Assembly (NCBI RefSeq): GCF_000214375.1
Contig: NC_015578.1
Span: 3,782,001-3,846,000 of the forward strand
Direction of reading: 5' to 3'
Length of the DNA: 64,000 bases
Source: Treponema primitia ZAS-2
GTDB taxonomy: Bacteria; Spirochaetota; Spirochaetia; Treponematales; Breznakiellaceae
Shown here: positions 23,170-30,810 of the stretch, one piece after another
Layout: every line of letters starts with the position of its first letter
Position numbering within the stretch: the stretch's first letter is position 1
Position numbers and translations under genes: made by a program
Notes under the pieces: model-generated
What the model saw: the letters and a program-made list of their open reading frames with translations, nothing else
Database searches by the model: none
What the model was told of the DNA's origin: nothing

Positions 23170-24665
23170 GGTAAAACTCCTGCCGCCGATTTCTTATAGG
23201 CCGCCATCCGCTCAACAAAACTGCGGGCAAAATTGGGATTTGCCAGGAAATACAGGTGAGGGAATCCGGCGTAAAGGGTTTCTCCGGCGTGGATACAAGG
23301 GTAGGCATTCTCCCTGCCGGCTTTGGCTGCAATAAAGCCATCTCCGGAGTTATCGCTTTCCCAGTAGTGAAATTCGTGGGAACGGATGGATTCCCCTGCC
23401 TTGCAGAGCAGGTTGTCCTGCTCCGCAGTAAGGGTGATATAACCAAAACGCTGTAGGCGGTCCGTGCGCCATGCTTTACCGGAGATAATAGCCGCCATGG
23501 GGTAGTCATCCAGGGTTTCATGAAGGTAGAGGAAGCCTCCGCATTCGGCTATTGTTGGCAGTCCCCGATTTATAACCCTGCGTATATCCTCGCGCATAGA
23601 AGTATTATCCGATAACGTTTGTGTGTACAGCTCCGGGTACCCGCCGCAGAGGTACAGGCCCTGCAAATCCGGAGGCAAAGCTTTGTCCTGGATGGGGCTG
23701 AAAAAAACCAACTCGCAGCCCAGGCGTTCCAGGAGATCCAAGTTTTCCGCATACAGAAAACAGAACGCCTCATCCCGGGCTACGGCAAGCCTCAATCCGC
23801 CGCCTGTGGGTAATGGCGGGGATTCTGGCTGCCAATGCGAAGGACCGCCGGACAAGGTCGGGGGTTCTGGCTGCTGGAGCAAGGACTCACCGAGGAATAC
23901 CGAAGGCGTTACCCGCCGGAGCTTAGGTCCACCGGGTAAGATCGGCAGATCCGGCGCGGAATCCGCCAAGGCCAGAAGGCTATCCACATCAATAGAATTT
24001 TCCGCCTGCCGCCCCAGGGCGAAAAGTTTTTCCTGTATCCCGGGGATCTCTGCTGCTGTGGTAAGCCCTAGGTGGCGGCTTTCAATTTGCCACGAAACAT
24101 TGCGGGGCAGCCATCCGAAGGCCTCAAGGCCCACACTCTCAGTAATACGGCGCATATCCGGGTAGCGGGACTCATTGATCCCGTTGAAGATCACCCCCCG
24201 GATGCCGCTGTCCCCCCGGTAGTGAACAAACCCTTCCAGCAGGGCGCCCAAAGAATTCCCCATACCCCGGACATCGGCCACTAATACTGCGGGTGTTTTA
24301 GTCGCCTTGGTAACAGTATAAGGTGAAGCCTTGTCTGTGTTTGCTATACCATCGTAGTACCCCATTGCCCCTTCCAATAGTGATAGTGCGCGGATAACTT
24401 CGTTGCAGGTAGCGCTAATTTCTGAAGATCCGTATTCCGCAAGATGGGCTGCCAGTCTCTCATCTTCCATAAAGAAGGGGTCCAGGTTGTAAGCTTTTAC
24501 TCCGGAGACGGAACGGTGAAACATGGGATCGATGTAGTCGGGGCCGCATTTGAAGGCGGTGACATCAAGGCCCCTGGCCTTAAAAGCCGCCAGGACCGCA
24601 CAGGCAACAGTAGTTTTACCGCAGCCGCTATGGGTCCCGGTGATGAGCAGCCGCCTCATTCCCAC
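23166..24665 (-). CDS. cbiA: Cobyrinic acid a,c-diamide synthase
   Basis: This 499-residue enzyme amidates the a and c side chains using glutamine and ATP. The N-terminal P-loop reads ITGTHSGCGKTTVACAVLAAF (residues 8-28). FKCGPDYIDPMFH, LEGAMGYYDG and the C-terminal amidotransferase with PTIAECGGFLYLHE (nucleophilic Cys) and SHEFHYWE complete the family pattern. Two odd features appear. Residues 85-93 (ATCNEVIRA) come from a copy of the 24-bp dispersed repeat. The linker between the two domains, around residues 236-285, holds imperfect proline/glycine repeats (LPILPGGP, PPTLSGGP, SPPLPTGG) absent from normal CbiA. Both insertions lie in places that look tolerant, and all catalytic motifs are intact. 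Confidence 0.94.
   Translation of the reverse strand: MGMRRLLITGTHSGCGKTTVACAVLAAFKARGLDVTAFKCGPDYIDPMFHRSVSGVKAYNLDPFFMEDERLAAHLAEYGSSEISATCNEVIRALSLLEGAMGYYDGIANTDKASPYTVTKATKTPAVLVADVRGMGNSLGALLEGFVHYRGDSGIRGVIFNGINESRYPDMRRITESVGLEAFGWLPRNVSWQIESRHLGLTTAAEIPGIQEKLFALGRQAENSIDVDSLLALADSAPDLPILPGGPKLRRVTPSVFLGESLLQQPEPPTLSGGPSHWQPESPPLPTGGGLRLAVARDEAFCFLYAENLDLLERLGCELVFFSPIQDKALPPDLQGLYLCGGYPELYTQTLSDNTSMREDIRRVINRGLPTIAECGGFLYLHETLDDYPMAAIISGKAWRTDRLQRFGYITLTAEQDNLLCKAGESIRSHEFHYWESDNSGDGFIAAKAGRENAYPCIHAGETLYAGFPHLYFLANPNFARSFVERMAAYKKSAAGVLP
23800..23960 (-). repeat. Imperfect tandem repeat in the CbiA interdomain linker
   Basis: Three diverged copies of roughly 45 bp can be aligned around the motif (C)GGGGATTCTGGCTGC, encoding LPILPGGP, QPEPPTLSGGP and QPESPPLPTGG. 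The copies keep the reading frame and lengthen the linker between the ATP-binding and glutaminase domains. This is different in sequence from the 24-bp repeat. The boundaries are approximate. Confidence 0.5.
24388..24411 (+). repeat. 24-bp dispersed coding repeat, single copy inside cbiA
   Basis: The unit is GCGCGGAT plus AACTTCGTTGCAGGTA, 21 or 22 of 24 identical to consensus, preceded by T and followed by GCGC. On the coding strand it is read as TCNEVIRA, the same frame as in NrdG and the CbiR-like protein. It follows the DERLAAHLAEYG helix of CbiA. Confidence 0.85.
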
Positions 24666-25915
24666 CCTCCCGCACTTATGATCATCACCGGGTTCTGGCC
24701 GATAAACAGATGGCTGTCCCCGGCTTTTTTTGCCCTGGCTGCGGAAACCTGGGTAAGCTCGGCCCCAGGCAGCAGGGCCAGGGCTGCAGCGGCGGTTTCC
24801 AGGGTAATCGCCGTAATAACAATGCGTGCCCGAGAATTTTTCTCCAGGATCACTGTCAGTATTTCTTTCAGGTTCCCGCCGCTGCCGCCTATAAAAACTG
24901 CGTCCGGTGGCGGCAGTTCCGCTAAGCCCCCGGGCGCTTCACCGGCAATGGGCTCCACGTTTCCCAGATGAAAGGCCCAGCAGTTTTGACTGATCAAGCC
25001 CAGGACATTGCCCTGCCGCTCAACTGCGTACACCTTCCCCCGGTAAGCCGCCATGGCCATTTCCACGGTCACCGAACCTGTTCCCGCGCCTATGTCCCAG
25101 CAGATATCCCCGGGCCGCAGGGCAAGCTTAGCAAGGGACAGGGCCCGAATCTCAGACTTAGTCATGGGGATACCCTCGCTGCGGACAAAGACCTCATCGG
25201 GGAGTCCAAAGCGGATGCGGTCATCGGGAGCTTCGTTGACAAAAAGGAGAACCGACAGGGGCGCAATGTGCAAAGAAGTTCTCTCCGCAACTTGCAACGG
25301 AGTTTCCCGCGCATTTTGCAACGGAGTTTCCCGCGCAATATCTGAGGCGGAAAGTTCTCTCGCAGTAATAGTGCGAATCCGTTCTTCTGCGGAGCCTAGG
25401 TTTTCGCCCGCATGAACCGTGATGTCCCCATAACCGGTGGCGCAGAGAGCTTCCCCCAGGGCGGCAGCGTTATTACCTGTCAGGCAGAAGGTATGATGGT
25501 TGCGGCGCACCAATCCGGTGAGGGCCGACAGGTCCCGCCCGTGAACACTGAGCAGCGCCGCATCCTGCCAGGGAATGCCGAGGCGGGCGCAGAAGTACGC
25601 AATTGATGAGACGCCGGGAATGAGCCGGGGTTCATAGTCACTCAGGGCCTCGCAAATCCCTGCGGCGGCGCTGTAAAAGCCGGTATCCCCGGAAACCAGC
25701 ACAGCAAAACTATTTTCATCCCTGTTCTTGATCGCCTCAAGAATCTCGCCAGGCTTGTAGATGGGGTAGACGGTTTTTTCTGCGAAAAAAGGCTTGAGCA
25801 GTTCCAGTAAGCGGGATGCGCCGAACCAAACTTCGGCGTCCCCTAGGGCTTTCATCCCTTCCCCGCTTATGGAAGACGGCCCCATGCCGGTCCCGACAAT
25901 AACGATCTGTTTCAT
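24656..25915 (-). CDS. cbiET: Cobalt-precorrin-7 C5-methyltransferase / precorrin-6B C15-methyltransferase (decarboxylating), CbiE-CbiT fusion
   Basis: The 419-residue protein fuses a CbiE tetrapyrrole methylase (VIVGTGMGPSSIS at residues 5-17, VLVSGDTGFYSAAAG, LIPGVSSIAYFCARLG) with a CbiT SAM methyltransferase (MTKSEIRALSLAKL, DICWDIGAGTGSVTVEMA, DAVFIGGSGGNLKEIL). It methylates C5 and C15 and decarboxylates the C12 acetate. This corresponds to CobL of the aerobic route. Residues 194-217 between the two domains are three tandem 8-residue units (ARETPLQN, ARETPLQV, AERTSLHI) encoded by the 24-bp repeat, so the element has lengthened the domain linker without breaking either active site. It overlaps cbiA by 10 bp and cbiJ by 4 bp. 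Confidence 0.95.
   Translation of the reverse strand: MKQIVIVGTGMGPSSISGEGMKALGDAEVWFGASRLLELLKPFFAEKTVYPIYKPGEILEAIKNRDENSFAVLVSGDTGFYSAAAGICEALSDYEPRLIPGVSSIAYFCARLGIPWQDAALLSVHGRDLSALTGLVRRNHHTFCLTGNNAAALGEALCATGYGDITVHAGENLGSAEERIRTITARELSASDIARETPLQNARETPLQVAERTSLHIAPLSVLLFVNEAPDDRIRFGLPDEVFVRSEGIPMTKSEIRALSLAKLALRPGDICWDIGAGTGSVTVEMAMAAYRGKVYAVERQGNVLGLISQNCWAFHLGNVEPIAGEAPGGLAELPPPDAVFIGGSGGNLKEILTVILEKNSRARIVITAITLETAAAALALLPGAELTQVSAARAKKAGDSHLFIGQNPVMIISAGGWE
25265..25336 (-). repeat. Tandem array of three 24-bp dispersed coding repeats in the CbiE-CbiT linker
   Basis: Units at 25265-25288, 25289-25312 and 25313-25336, each exactly 24 bp. Units 2 and 3 are nearly identical (GCGCGGGAAACTCCGTTGCA plus four bases on the minus strand); unit 1 is more diverged. 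Reading gives the 8-residue peptide ARETPLQx three times. A fourth, very decayed match (GCGGAAAGTTCTCTCGCAG on the plus strand) follows at about 25347-25365. Confidence 0.92.
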
Positions 25916-26658
25916 GAGCCAAGTCCCTCCAATTCTGCGATGGCCCTTTCCAGGGGAACACCCCCAGGATCAGGAGGACGGGTCAGCAGGGCTACGTGCA
26001 TACCCAGGTCCCGAGCCGCCTCCAGCTTTTCTGCGAAGCCCCCGGGGGCGCCGGAATTTTTGGTGACCAGGATGGATGCAGCAGCGGCGGCAAACATGGC
26101 CCGGTTAAGGTCCCGGGAGAAAGGACCCTGCATACACATAATGCGAGCGGCGGAATAGCCAAGGTCCAGACAGTTTTTCAAGCCCAAAATATCGGGAAGC
26201 ATCCTGAACCAGATCCGCTCCTGAAAACCCGAAAGCCCGGTAAAGATCGCCGCTTCCTTCGCTCCGGTAGCCACAAAGATCGCCCCAGAGGTTTTCTCAA
26301 GCCAGGCAATAAGATCAGTATGGGTAGAAAAACTAAGGCAATCCTTTGTCACTTCCCCTTCATCTCGCAGAATCCTTACCAAGGCTACCCCAGCTTCCAT
26401 GCAGGACGCCCGGATATTGGCGCTCACCTCCGCCGCATAGGGGTGGGTGGCATCCAGAACCAGGGCGGGCCGCTCCTGTTGTATCAGAGCCGTCATGGCT
26501 AGACTGTCTAGTCTGCCAATCCTGGGGGTGATCCCCGGCAACAGTACGGCCCCCAGTTCAGTGGCAACGCAGTATATGGCGTTTATGCCCCGGGCGGAAC
26601 AGGCCTCACAGAGAAGCCGGCCCTCGGTGGTTCCACCGAAGATCAGGGCTTTAGGCAT
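25912..26658 (-). CDS. cbiJ: Cobalt-precorrin-6A reductase
   Basis: This 248-residue NAD(P)H-dependent reductase saturates the C18-C19 bond of cobalt-precorrin-6A. Family landmarks: the nucleotide-binding N-terminus ALIFGGTTEGRLLCEACSARG, RIGRLDSLAMTALIQ, LVLDATHPYAAEVSANIRASC, VATGAKEAAIF, the segment RIMCMQGPFSRDLNRAMF, and VTKNSGAPGGFAEKLEAA near the C-terminus. All are typical of CbiJ/CobK. It overlaps cbiET by 4 bp and the cbiH gene by 8 bp, consistent with one coupled transcript. It acts between CbiG/CbiD products and CbiET. Confidence 0.93.
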   Translation of the reverse strand: MPKALIFGGTTEGRLLCEACSARGINAIYCVATELGAVLLPGITPRIGRLDSLAMTALIQQERPALVLDATHPYAAEVSANIRASCMEAGVALVRILRDEGEVTKDCLSFSTHTDLIAWLEKTSGAIFVATGAKEAAIFTGLSGFQERIWFRMLPDILGLKNCLDLGYSAARIMCMQGPFSRDLNRAMFAAAAASILVTKNSGAPGGFAEKLEAARDLGMHVALLTRPPDPGGVPLERAIAELEGLGS

Positions 26659-27382
26659 TCCGGTATCCCCTGGGGGTAAGCATTTTCCCGCTCACAACAC
26701 GGGTGCGGGAGCTGCCGATAAAAACGGTAGTGAACATATCAACTTCCGTTTTTCCTAGATCCTCCAGCATGGTAGTAATACTGCTTTCCCCGGACCGCCC
26801 TATATTACGGGCAAGGCCGCAGACCCGGCCGGGGGGCAGGGTTTCAAGGAGTATATCACAGGCTGTTCGCAGATGGTCCGGCCGGCCGGCGCTTCCCGGG
26901 TTGTACAGACAGATGACAAAGTCCCCCTCCGCCGCCATGCGCAGCCGCTTCTCAATGATTTCCCAGGGGGTCAGCAGATCGCTCAGGCTTATTACTGCAA
27001 AGTCGTGGCCCAGGGGCGCCCCCAAAAGGGCCCCGCCGCTTGAGGCTGCGGTCACCCCGGGGATCACCTCAATGGAAGCGGCGGGGTAATCCGCCGCAAG
27101 TTCGAACACCAGGGAGGCCATGCCGTAGATGCCGCTGTCCCCGCTGGAAATCAGGCAGACCCTGCGATCCCCCTCGGCCAGTTTCAAGGCTTCCCGGCAG
27201 CGTTCAGTTTCGCCGGTCATGGGAGTTTCCAGGTAGGATTTCTGCGGATAGAGATGCTTAACCAGGGCGGTGTAGCCCGTATAACCCGCAATGATGTCCG
27301 CCCCTTCCAGGGCATCCCGGCAGGCGGCGGTCATGTGGTCCTCTCCGCCGGGACCGATGCCGGCGATAATCAATTTACCCAT
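26651..27382 (-). CDS. cbiH: Cobalt-precorrin-3 C17-methyltransferase
   Basis: The start is placed at 27382 (MGKLIIAGIGPGG), since an upstream extension in frame is rich in arginine and lies inside cbiG. The 243-residue SAM-dependent methylase contracts the ring and methylates C17. Motifs are GIGPGGEDHMTAAC near the N-terminus, CLISSGDSGIYGMASLV, EVIPGVTAASSGGALLGAPLGHDFAVISLSDLLTPW (strongly diagnostic for CbiH/CobJ), and FVICLYNPGSAGRPDHL. It overlaps cbiG by 8 bp and cbiJ by 8 bp. It belongs to the anaerobic branch with CbiG, CbiF and CbiD alongside. Confidence 0.94.
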   Translation of the reverse strand: MGKLIIAGIGPGGEDHMTAACRDALEGADIIAGYTGYTALVKHLYPQKSYLETPMTGETERCREALKLAEGDRRVCLISSGDSGIYGMASLVFELAADYPAASIEVIPGVTAASSGGALLGAPLGHDFAVISLSDLLTPWEIIEKRLRMAAEGDFVICLYNPGSAGRPDHLRTACDILLETLPPGRVCGLARNIGRSGESSITTMLEDLGKTEVDMFTTVFIGSSRTRVVSGKMLTPRGYRNA

Positions 27383-28166
27383 GTACATACTCCTTTTCAA
27401 ACACCGCCAGGGTGACCCCCTCAAAGGCGGTTTTCGGAACAATCAAATGGCCCTTCCCGCCTCCGGCAACAGCGGCCCGCTCACAGACATTGTCTGTGCC
27501 GGTGACTTCCTTTACATAATCGGAGGAAGTAAATGTTCCCTGAAGGCCGTTAAGTTCCTCTGCACTGAAACAGCAAAATTGCGCTCCCAGGAATTCTGAA
27601 AATTCAATAAGCCCCGGCTCATCCTGTTTCAAATCAATGGTACAAATGCTGCGTACCCTGATGGGGGACAGGTGCTTATCCGCAAAAACCCGCTCAAAGA
27701 CGAGGCGTATTGTTTCGGCGGAAATACCCTTTCTACACCCCACACCGGCAACCAGGTTTCGCGGGAGGATCCGAGGCGAAGATTCAGAAGCAGTGGTTAT
27801 CACCGGGACTGAGCCCAGAAGGGCTGCAAGTTCCGCCGCCAGAGCATTGGCCCCGCCCTCGTGGCCGGAAAGCAGGGAAATGGCGAAAGAAGCGGTGTCA
27901 CCGCAGACCACCACCGCCGGGTCGGTATATTTGGAACTGATATAGGGCGCGATAGCCCGTATCGCTATTCCGGATGCGCAGAGGAACACCAGCCCCTCGT
28001 AGGACTCCCACAGTTCCCGAATGATACCGTGCAGGGTTTCAAATGATCCCTGCCCCGGAGCCGCGTGGGGGGCGAACACAAAAACTGCAGATTCTGGAAG
28101 GCCTGGGCGCAGAATTTCCGCAAGGGCCGCCCCTGTAGCGGATACGGCAATAATAGCGGTTTTCAT
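27375..28166 (-). CDS. cbiG: Cobalt-precorrin-5A hydrolase
   Basis: CbiG opens the delta-lactone of cobalt-precorrin-5A and releases acetaldehyde, a step specific to the anaerobic pathway. The 263-residue length is short for the family but both halves are present: an N-terminal part with LVFLCASGIAIRAIAPYISSKYTDPAVVVCGDTASFAISLLSGHEGGANALA and a C-terminal part with LVAGVGCRKGISAETIRLVFE and TFTSSDYVKEVTGTDNVCERAA. The gene overlaps cbiF by 4 bp and cbiH by 8 bp. Its presence, along with CbiD and CbiK, shows that the oxygen-independent, early-cobalt route is used. Confidence 0.95.
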   Translation of the reverse strand: MKTAIIAVSATGAALAEILRPGLPESAVFVFAPHAAPGQGSFETLHGIIRELWESYEGLVFLCASGIAIRAIAPYISSKYTDPAVVVCGDTASFAISLLSGHEGGANALAAELAALLGSVPVITTASESSPRILPRNLVAGVGCRKGISAETIRLVFERVFADKHLSPIRVRSICTIDLKQDEPGLIEFSEFLGAQFCCFSAEELNGLQGTFTSSDYVKEVTGTDNVCERAAVAGGGKGHLIVPKTAFEGVTLAVFEKEYVHG

Positions 28167-28915
28167 GGGCGGCCTTCTCTGAAAGCGGTGGTAAAATCCG
28201 GGGCGTAGAGGCGGGAAAGCTCGTACTCATCACCCAGGACATTCCCCACGATGACCAGGGCCGTTTTTTCTGCGGCCCCCAGTTTGGCAAGGGTTCCCAC
28301 AGTACCCCGGAGTATTTGTTGTTCCGGCCAGCTCGCCTTGTATACAATCGCTGCGGGAGTTTCCGGAGAAAGGCCCCCTTTTATCAGCTCCGCAGAAACC
28401 TTATCCAGCATCCCTGCACTCAGAAAAAGTACCATAGTTGCTCCATGAGAAGCTAAAGCTGATAGTTTTTCTCCTTCCGGAACTGCGGTCCTCCCCTCAG
28501 CCCGGGTGATTATCAGGGTCTGACTTACCCCGGGCAGGGTATACTCCGCCTCCAGGGCGGCGGCGGCGGCGCAGAAACTGGAAACACCGGGGCAGATATC
28601 ATAACTGATGCCCAGCGCCTTGAGCCGGTCCATCTGTTCCCGAATTGCCCCATAAAGGCTTGGGTCCCCGGTGTGGAGGCGGACAATTTTTTTACCCTGT
28701 TCAGATGCTGTGGTCATGACGGCGATCACCTCGTCCAGGGTCATCTCCGCGCTATTGTGAATTTCAGAGCCCTTTTTGGTATAATCCAACAAGGCTGGGT
28801 TAACCAAGGAACCGGCGTAGATAACCACCGCGGCCTGTTCAAGCAAATCCCTGCCCCGCAGAGTCAGTAAGTCCGGTGCTCCCGGTCCGGCGCCCACAAA
28901 ATGTACGGTACTCAT
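28163..28915 (-). CDS. cbiF: Cobalt-precorrin-4 C11-methyltransferase
   Basis: A 250-residue tetrapyrrole methylase. The CbiF/CobM signature blocks are VHFVGAGPGAPDLLTLRGRDLLEQAAVVIYAGSLVNPALL at the N-terminus, VRLHTGDPSLYGAIREQMDRL, CPGVSSFCAAAAALEAEYTLPGVSQTLIITRAEGRT, and the terminal EYELSRLYAPDFTTAFR. It methylates C11 of cobalt-precorrin-4. It overlaps cbiD by 4 bp and cbiG by 4 bp. No CbiL (C20 methylation) is found beside it or anywhere in the window, so that enzyme must be encoded elsewhere. Confidence 0.95.
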   Translation of the reverse strand: MSTVHFVGAGPGAPDLLTLRGRDLLEQAAVVIYAGSLVNPALLDYTKKGSEIHNSAEMTLDEVIAVMTTASEQGKKIVRLHTGDPSLYGAIREQMDRLKALGISYDICPGVSSFCAAAAALEAEYTLPGVSQTLIITRAEGRTAVPEGEKLSALASHGATMVLFLSAGMLDKVSAELIKGGLSPETPAAIVYKASWPEQQILRGTVGTLAKLGAAEKTALVIVGNVLGDEYELSRLYAPDFTTAFREGRP

Positions 28916-30117
28916 GTTTTAAACACCTCCATAAGGGAAAGGGCATTCGCACTTTGGGCCACAATTTCCCCTTCCTTGTTCAGGGATTCCGGAGAAGGGT
29001 CCTCCGGATCAGGGCTGGTTTTACCAAAACAGATAAACCCGGCTTCCATATTGTTTCCGTTATGCCGGGCCAGGGTTTCCTCCATCCGGGAACCCAGAAC
29101 CGCCATGGTTTGTTCCAACAAGCCTACCTCTCGCAGTACGACCAGAACCCCGTCAGTAGTAACACTGTCATTTACAGCCCGCAGCACTTCCAGCGTTGCC
29201 CCCGCCTCAAGGGCGCATGCAACCAGGGTTTCTATGCGCCCGTCTCCCCTGGAAGAATGGGTATCCATAACCCCTATGCCAAGCTTGACCAGCTTGCCGA
29301 TATGTCCCACCAGGAGGGCCCGGTTAAATCCGAGTTCCACAGCGGCACTAAAGGCATCGCCAATAAAATTTGAGCACTTTATCTGCGCGGAAAGGGACAG
29401 TCCCAAAAAATCCCGGGCAAAGGCTGCGGAAAAATTCCCTATGGTGATGAGCACATCCCGGTGTCCCGCAGCGTAGAGCTGCCGCATTTCCACCCGTAGG
29501 CTGTCCGCCCAGGCCTTCTCACTCATGGGCTCAACCATGCCGCTGGTACCCAGGATGGAAATTCCCCCGACAATGCCCACCCTGGGATTGAAGGTCCGCT
29601 TCGCCAGTTCCTCGCCCCTGGGAACAGTGATGGTCACCGAAAGCCCCCCGCTATACCCGGATTCGACGCACACCCGCTGACATTCACCGGCAATCATCCG
29701 GCGGGGGGTCGAATTGACAGCCGCCTGTCCCACGCTCTGATCGAGTCCCGGCTTAGTCACCCGGCCTACCCCCTCGCCGCCATCTATCACTATCCCTGAG
29801 GGAATTTTCCGTACCCTGGCATAAACCAGAATACCGTGGGTAATATCCGGATCATCCCCGGAATCCTTCTGCACCCCACAGGAAGCTGATTCAGTATCAT
29901 AAAAGGGGTTTACAATATCCAGGGTCATGGACACACCCCTGGGGGTAGTCAGAAACCAGGTTTCGCATTTTTTTTGGTTCAACAGCATATCTGCTGCCGC
30001 TCCCGCCGCAGCCGCCGCACAGCTTCCGGTAGTATATCCAAAGCGGAGCAAACGACCGTTTACCAGACGGGATGACAGAGCCGGGCCGCCAGCATTATTT
30101 TCATGGATCACTGTCAT
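28912..30117 (-). CDS. cbiD: Cobalt-precorrin-5B C1-methyltransferase
   Basis: The 401-residue protein has the CbiD-specific N-terminus LRFGYTTGSCAAAAAGAA and later blocks GEGVGRVTKPGLDQSVGQAAVNSTPRRMI, RTFNPRVGIVGGISILGTSGMVEPMSE, GNFSAAFARDFLG and LVGHIGKLVKLGIGVMDTHSSRGDGRIE. CbiD uses SAM to methylate C1 in the anaerobic pathway and has a fold unlike the other methylases. The gene lies 3 bp downstream of tonB and overlaps cbiF by 4 bp. It is the first ring-building gene of operon 2 after the uptake genes. Confidence 0.96.
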   Translation of the reverse strand: MTVIHENNAGGPALSSRLVNGRLLRFGYTTGSCAAAAAGAAADMLLNQKKCETWFLTTPRGVSMTLDIVNPFYDTESASCGVQKDSGDDPDITHGILVYARVRKIPSGIVIDGGEGVGRVTKPGLDQSVGQAAVNSTPRRMIAGECQRVCVESGYSGGLSVTITVPRGEELAKRTFNPRVGIVGGISILGTSGMVEPMSEKAWADSLRVEMRQLYAAGHRDVLITIGNFSAAFARDFLGLSLSAQIKCSNFIGDAFSAAVELGFNRALLVGHIGKLVKLGIGVMDTHSSRGDGRIETLVACALEAGATLEVLRAVNDSVTTDGVLVVLREVGLLEQTMAVLGSRMEETLARHNGNNMEAGFICFGKTSPDPEDPSPESLNKEGEIVAQSANALSLMEVFKT

Positions 30118-30120
30118 TGC

Positions 30121-30810
30121 TCAGCCTCCTGAAAACAGAGAAAAGGTTATAGCAACCGAAAAATTTAATTCCGGCTCCAGAATATCTGGTGGAAAGGGCG
30201 GATAGGGGGCGGCGTCCCTGACCGCCTCCAAAGCCGCTGTATTGAGGCTGGCGTACCGGCATTTTTTTTCCAGCGCCGGCTCCCCCACCAGTCGGCCGGG
30301 GCGTGACACCACAAAGCTGACCTGCACCGTTCCTTCCTGATTGCGCTGCCGTGCCTGATATGGATAGTGCTTGTGACCGTCAATACGAGATCGCAGGTTT
30401 CCAAAATACAGGGAAATCGCTTCCTGCCGACGGGATGGATCGTGAACCACAGGGGTTCCGGAGATCACTTCAGGAGCTTCAACAATACTGTACCCTTCAA
30501 CCACGGCTGGCCCGGAAGGCAGCTCAGGTTCCGGGCTTTCCACGGGGATACCCGCTGTATCCTGCTCAGGGGGAAGCTCAGGCAGCTTTACTGCGGGGCT
30601 GCTCAAGGGGGGCCTGGGTGGTTGAATTGCCGGAGCATCCCCGGGGATTAGGGAAAGGTTCACCAGTGAAAGTGTTTTTTGATCCCTAGGCAGCGCCATC
30701 AGCGGGGGGGATTGCAAAACCCCTGATACTGATGCAATAAACCCGGCGTGGAGCAATACGGAGACGCTAATCATGATTATCAGCCGGGCAGGGCTCCTTT
30801 TCTTCATCAT
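30121..30810 (-). CDS. tonB: TonB-family energy transducer
   Basis: A 229-residue protein with a single N-terminal membrane anchor (about residues 10-30), a proline-rich periplasmic spacer (PPRPPLSSPAVKLPELPPEQ region) and a C-terminal TonB domain: YFGNLRSRIDGHKHYPYQARQRNQEGTVQVSFVVSRPGRL and AALEAVRDAAPYPPFPPDI. It transmits proton-motive energy to outer-membrane receptors. No exbB or exbD is near, so those are encoded elsewhere or shared. It overlaps the BtuB-like receptor by 4 bp and precedes cbiD, so it is probably dedicated to corrinoid uptake and shares the B12 riboswitch. Confidence 0.9.
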   Translation of the reverse strand: MMKKRSPARLIIMISVSVLLHAGFIASVSGVLQSPPLMALPRDQKTLSLVNLSLIPGDAPAIQPPRPPLSSPAVKLPELPPEQDTAGIPVESPEPELPSGPAVVEGYSIVEAPEVISGTPVVHDPSRRQEAISLYFGNLRSRIDGHKHYPYQARQRNQEGTVQVSFVVSRPGRLVGEPALEKKCRYASLNTAALEAVRDAAPYPPFPPDILEPELNFSVAITFSLFSGG

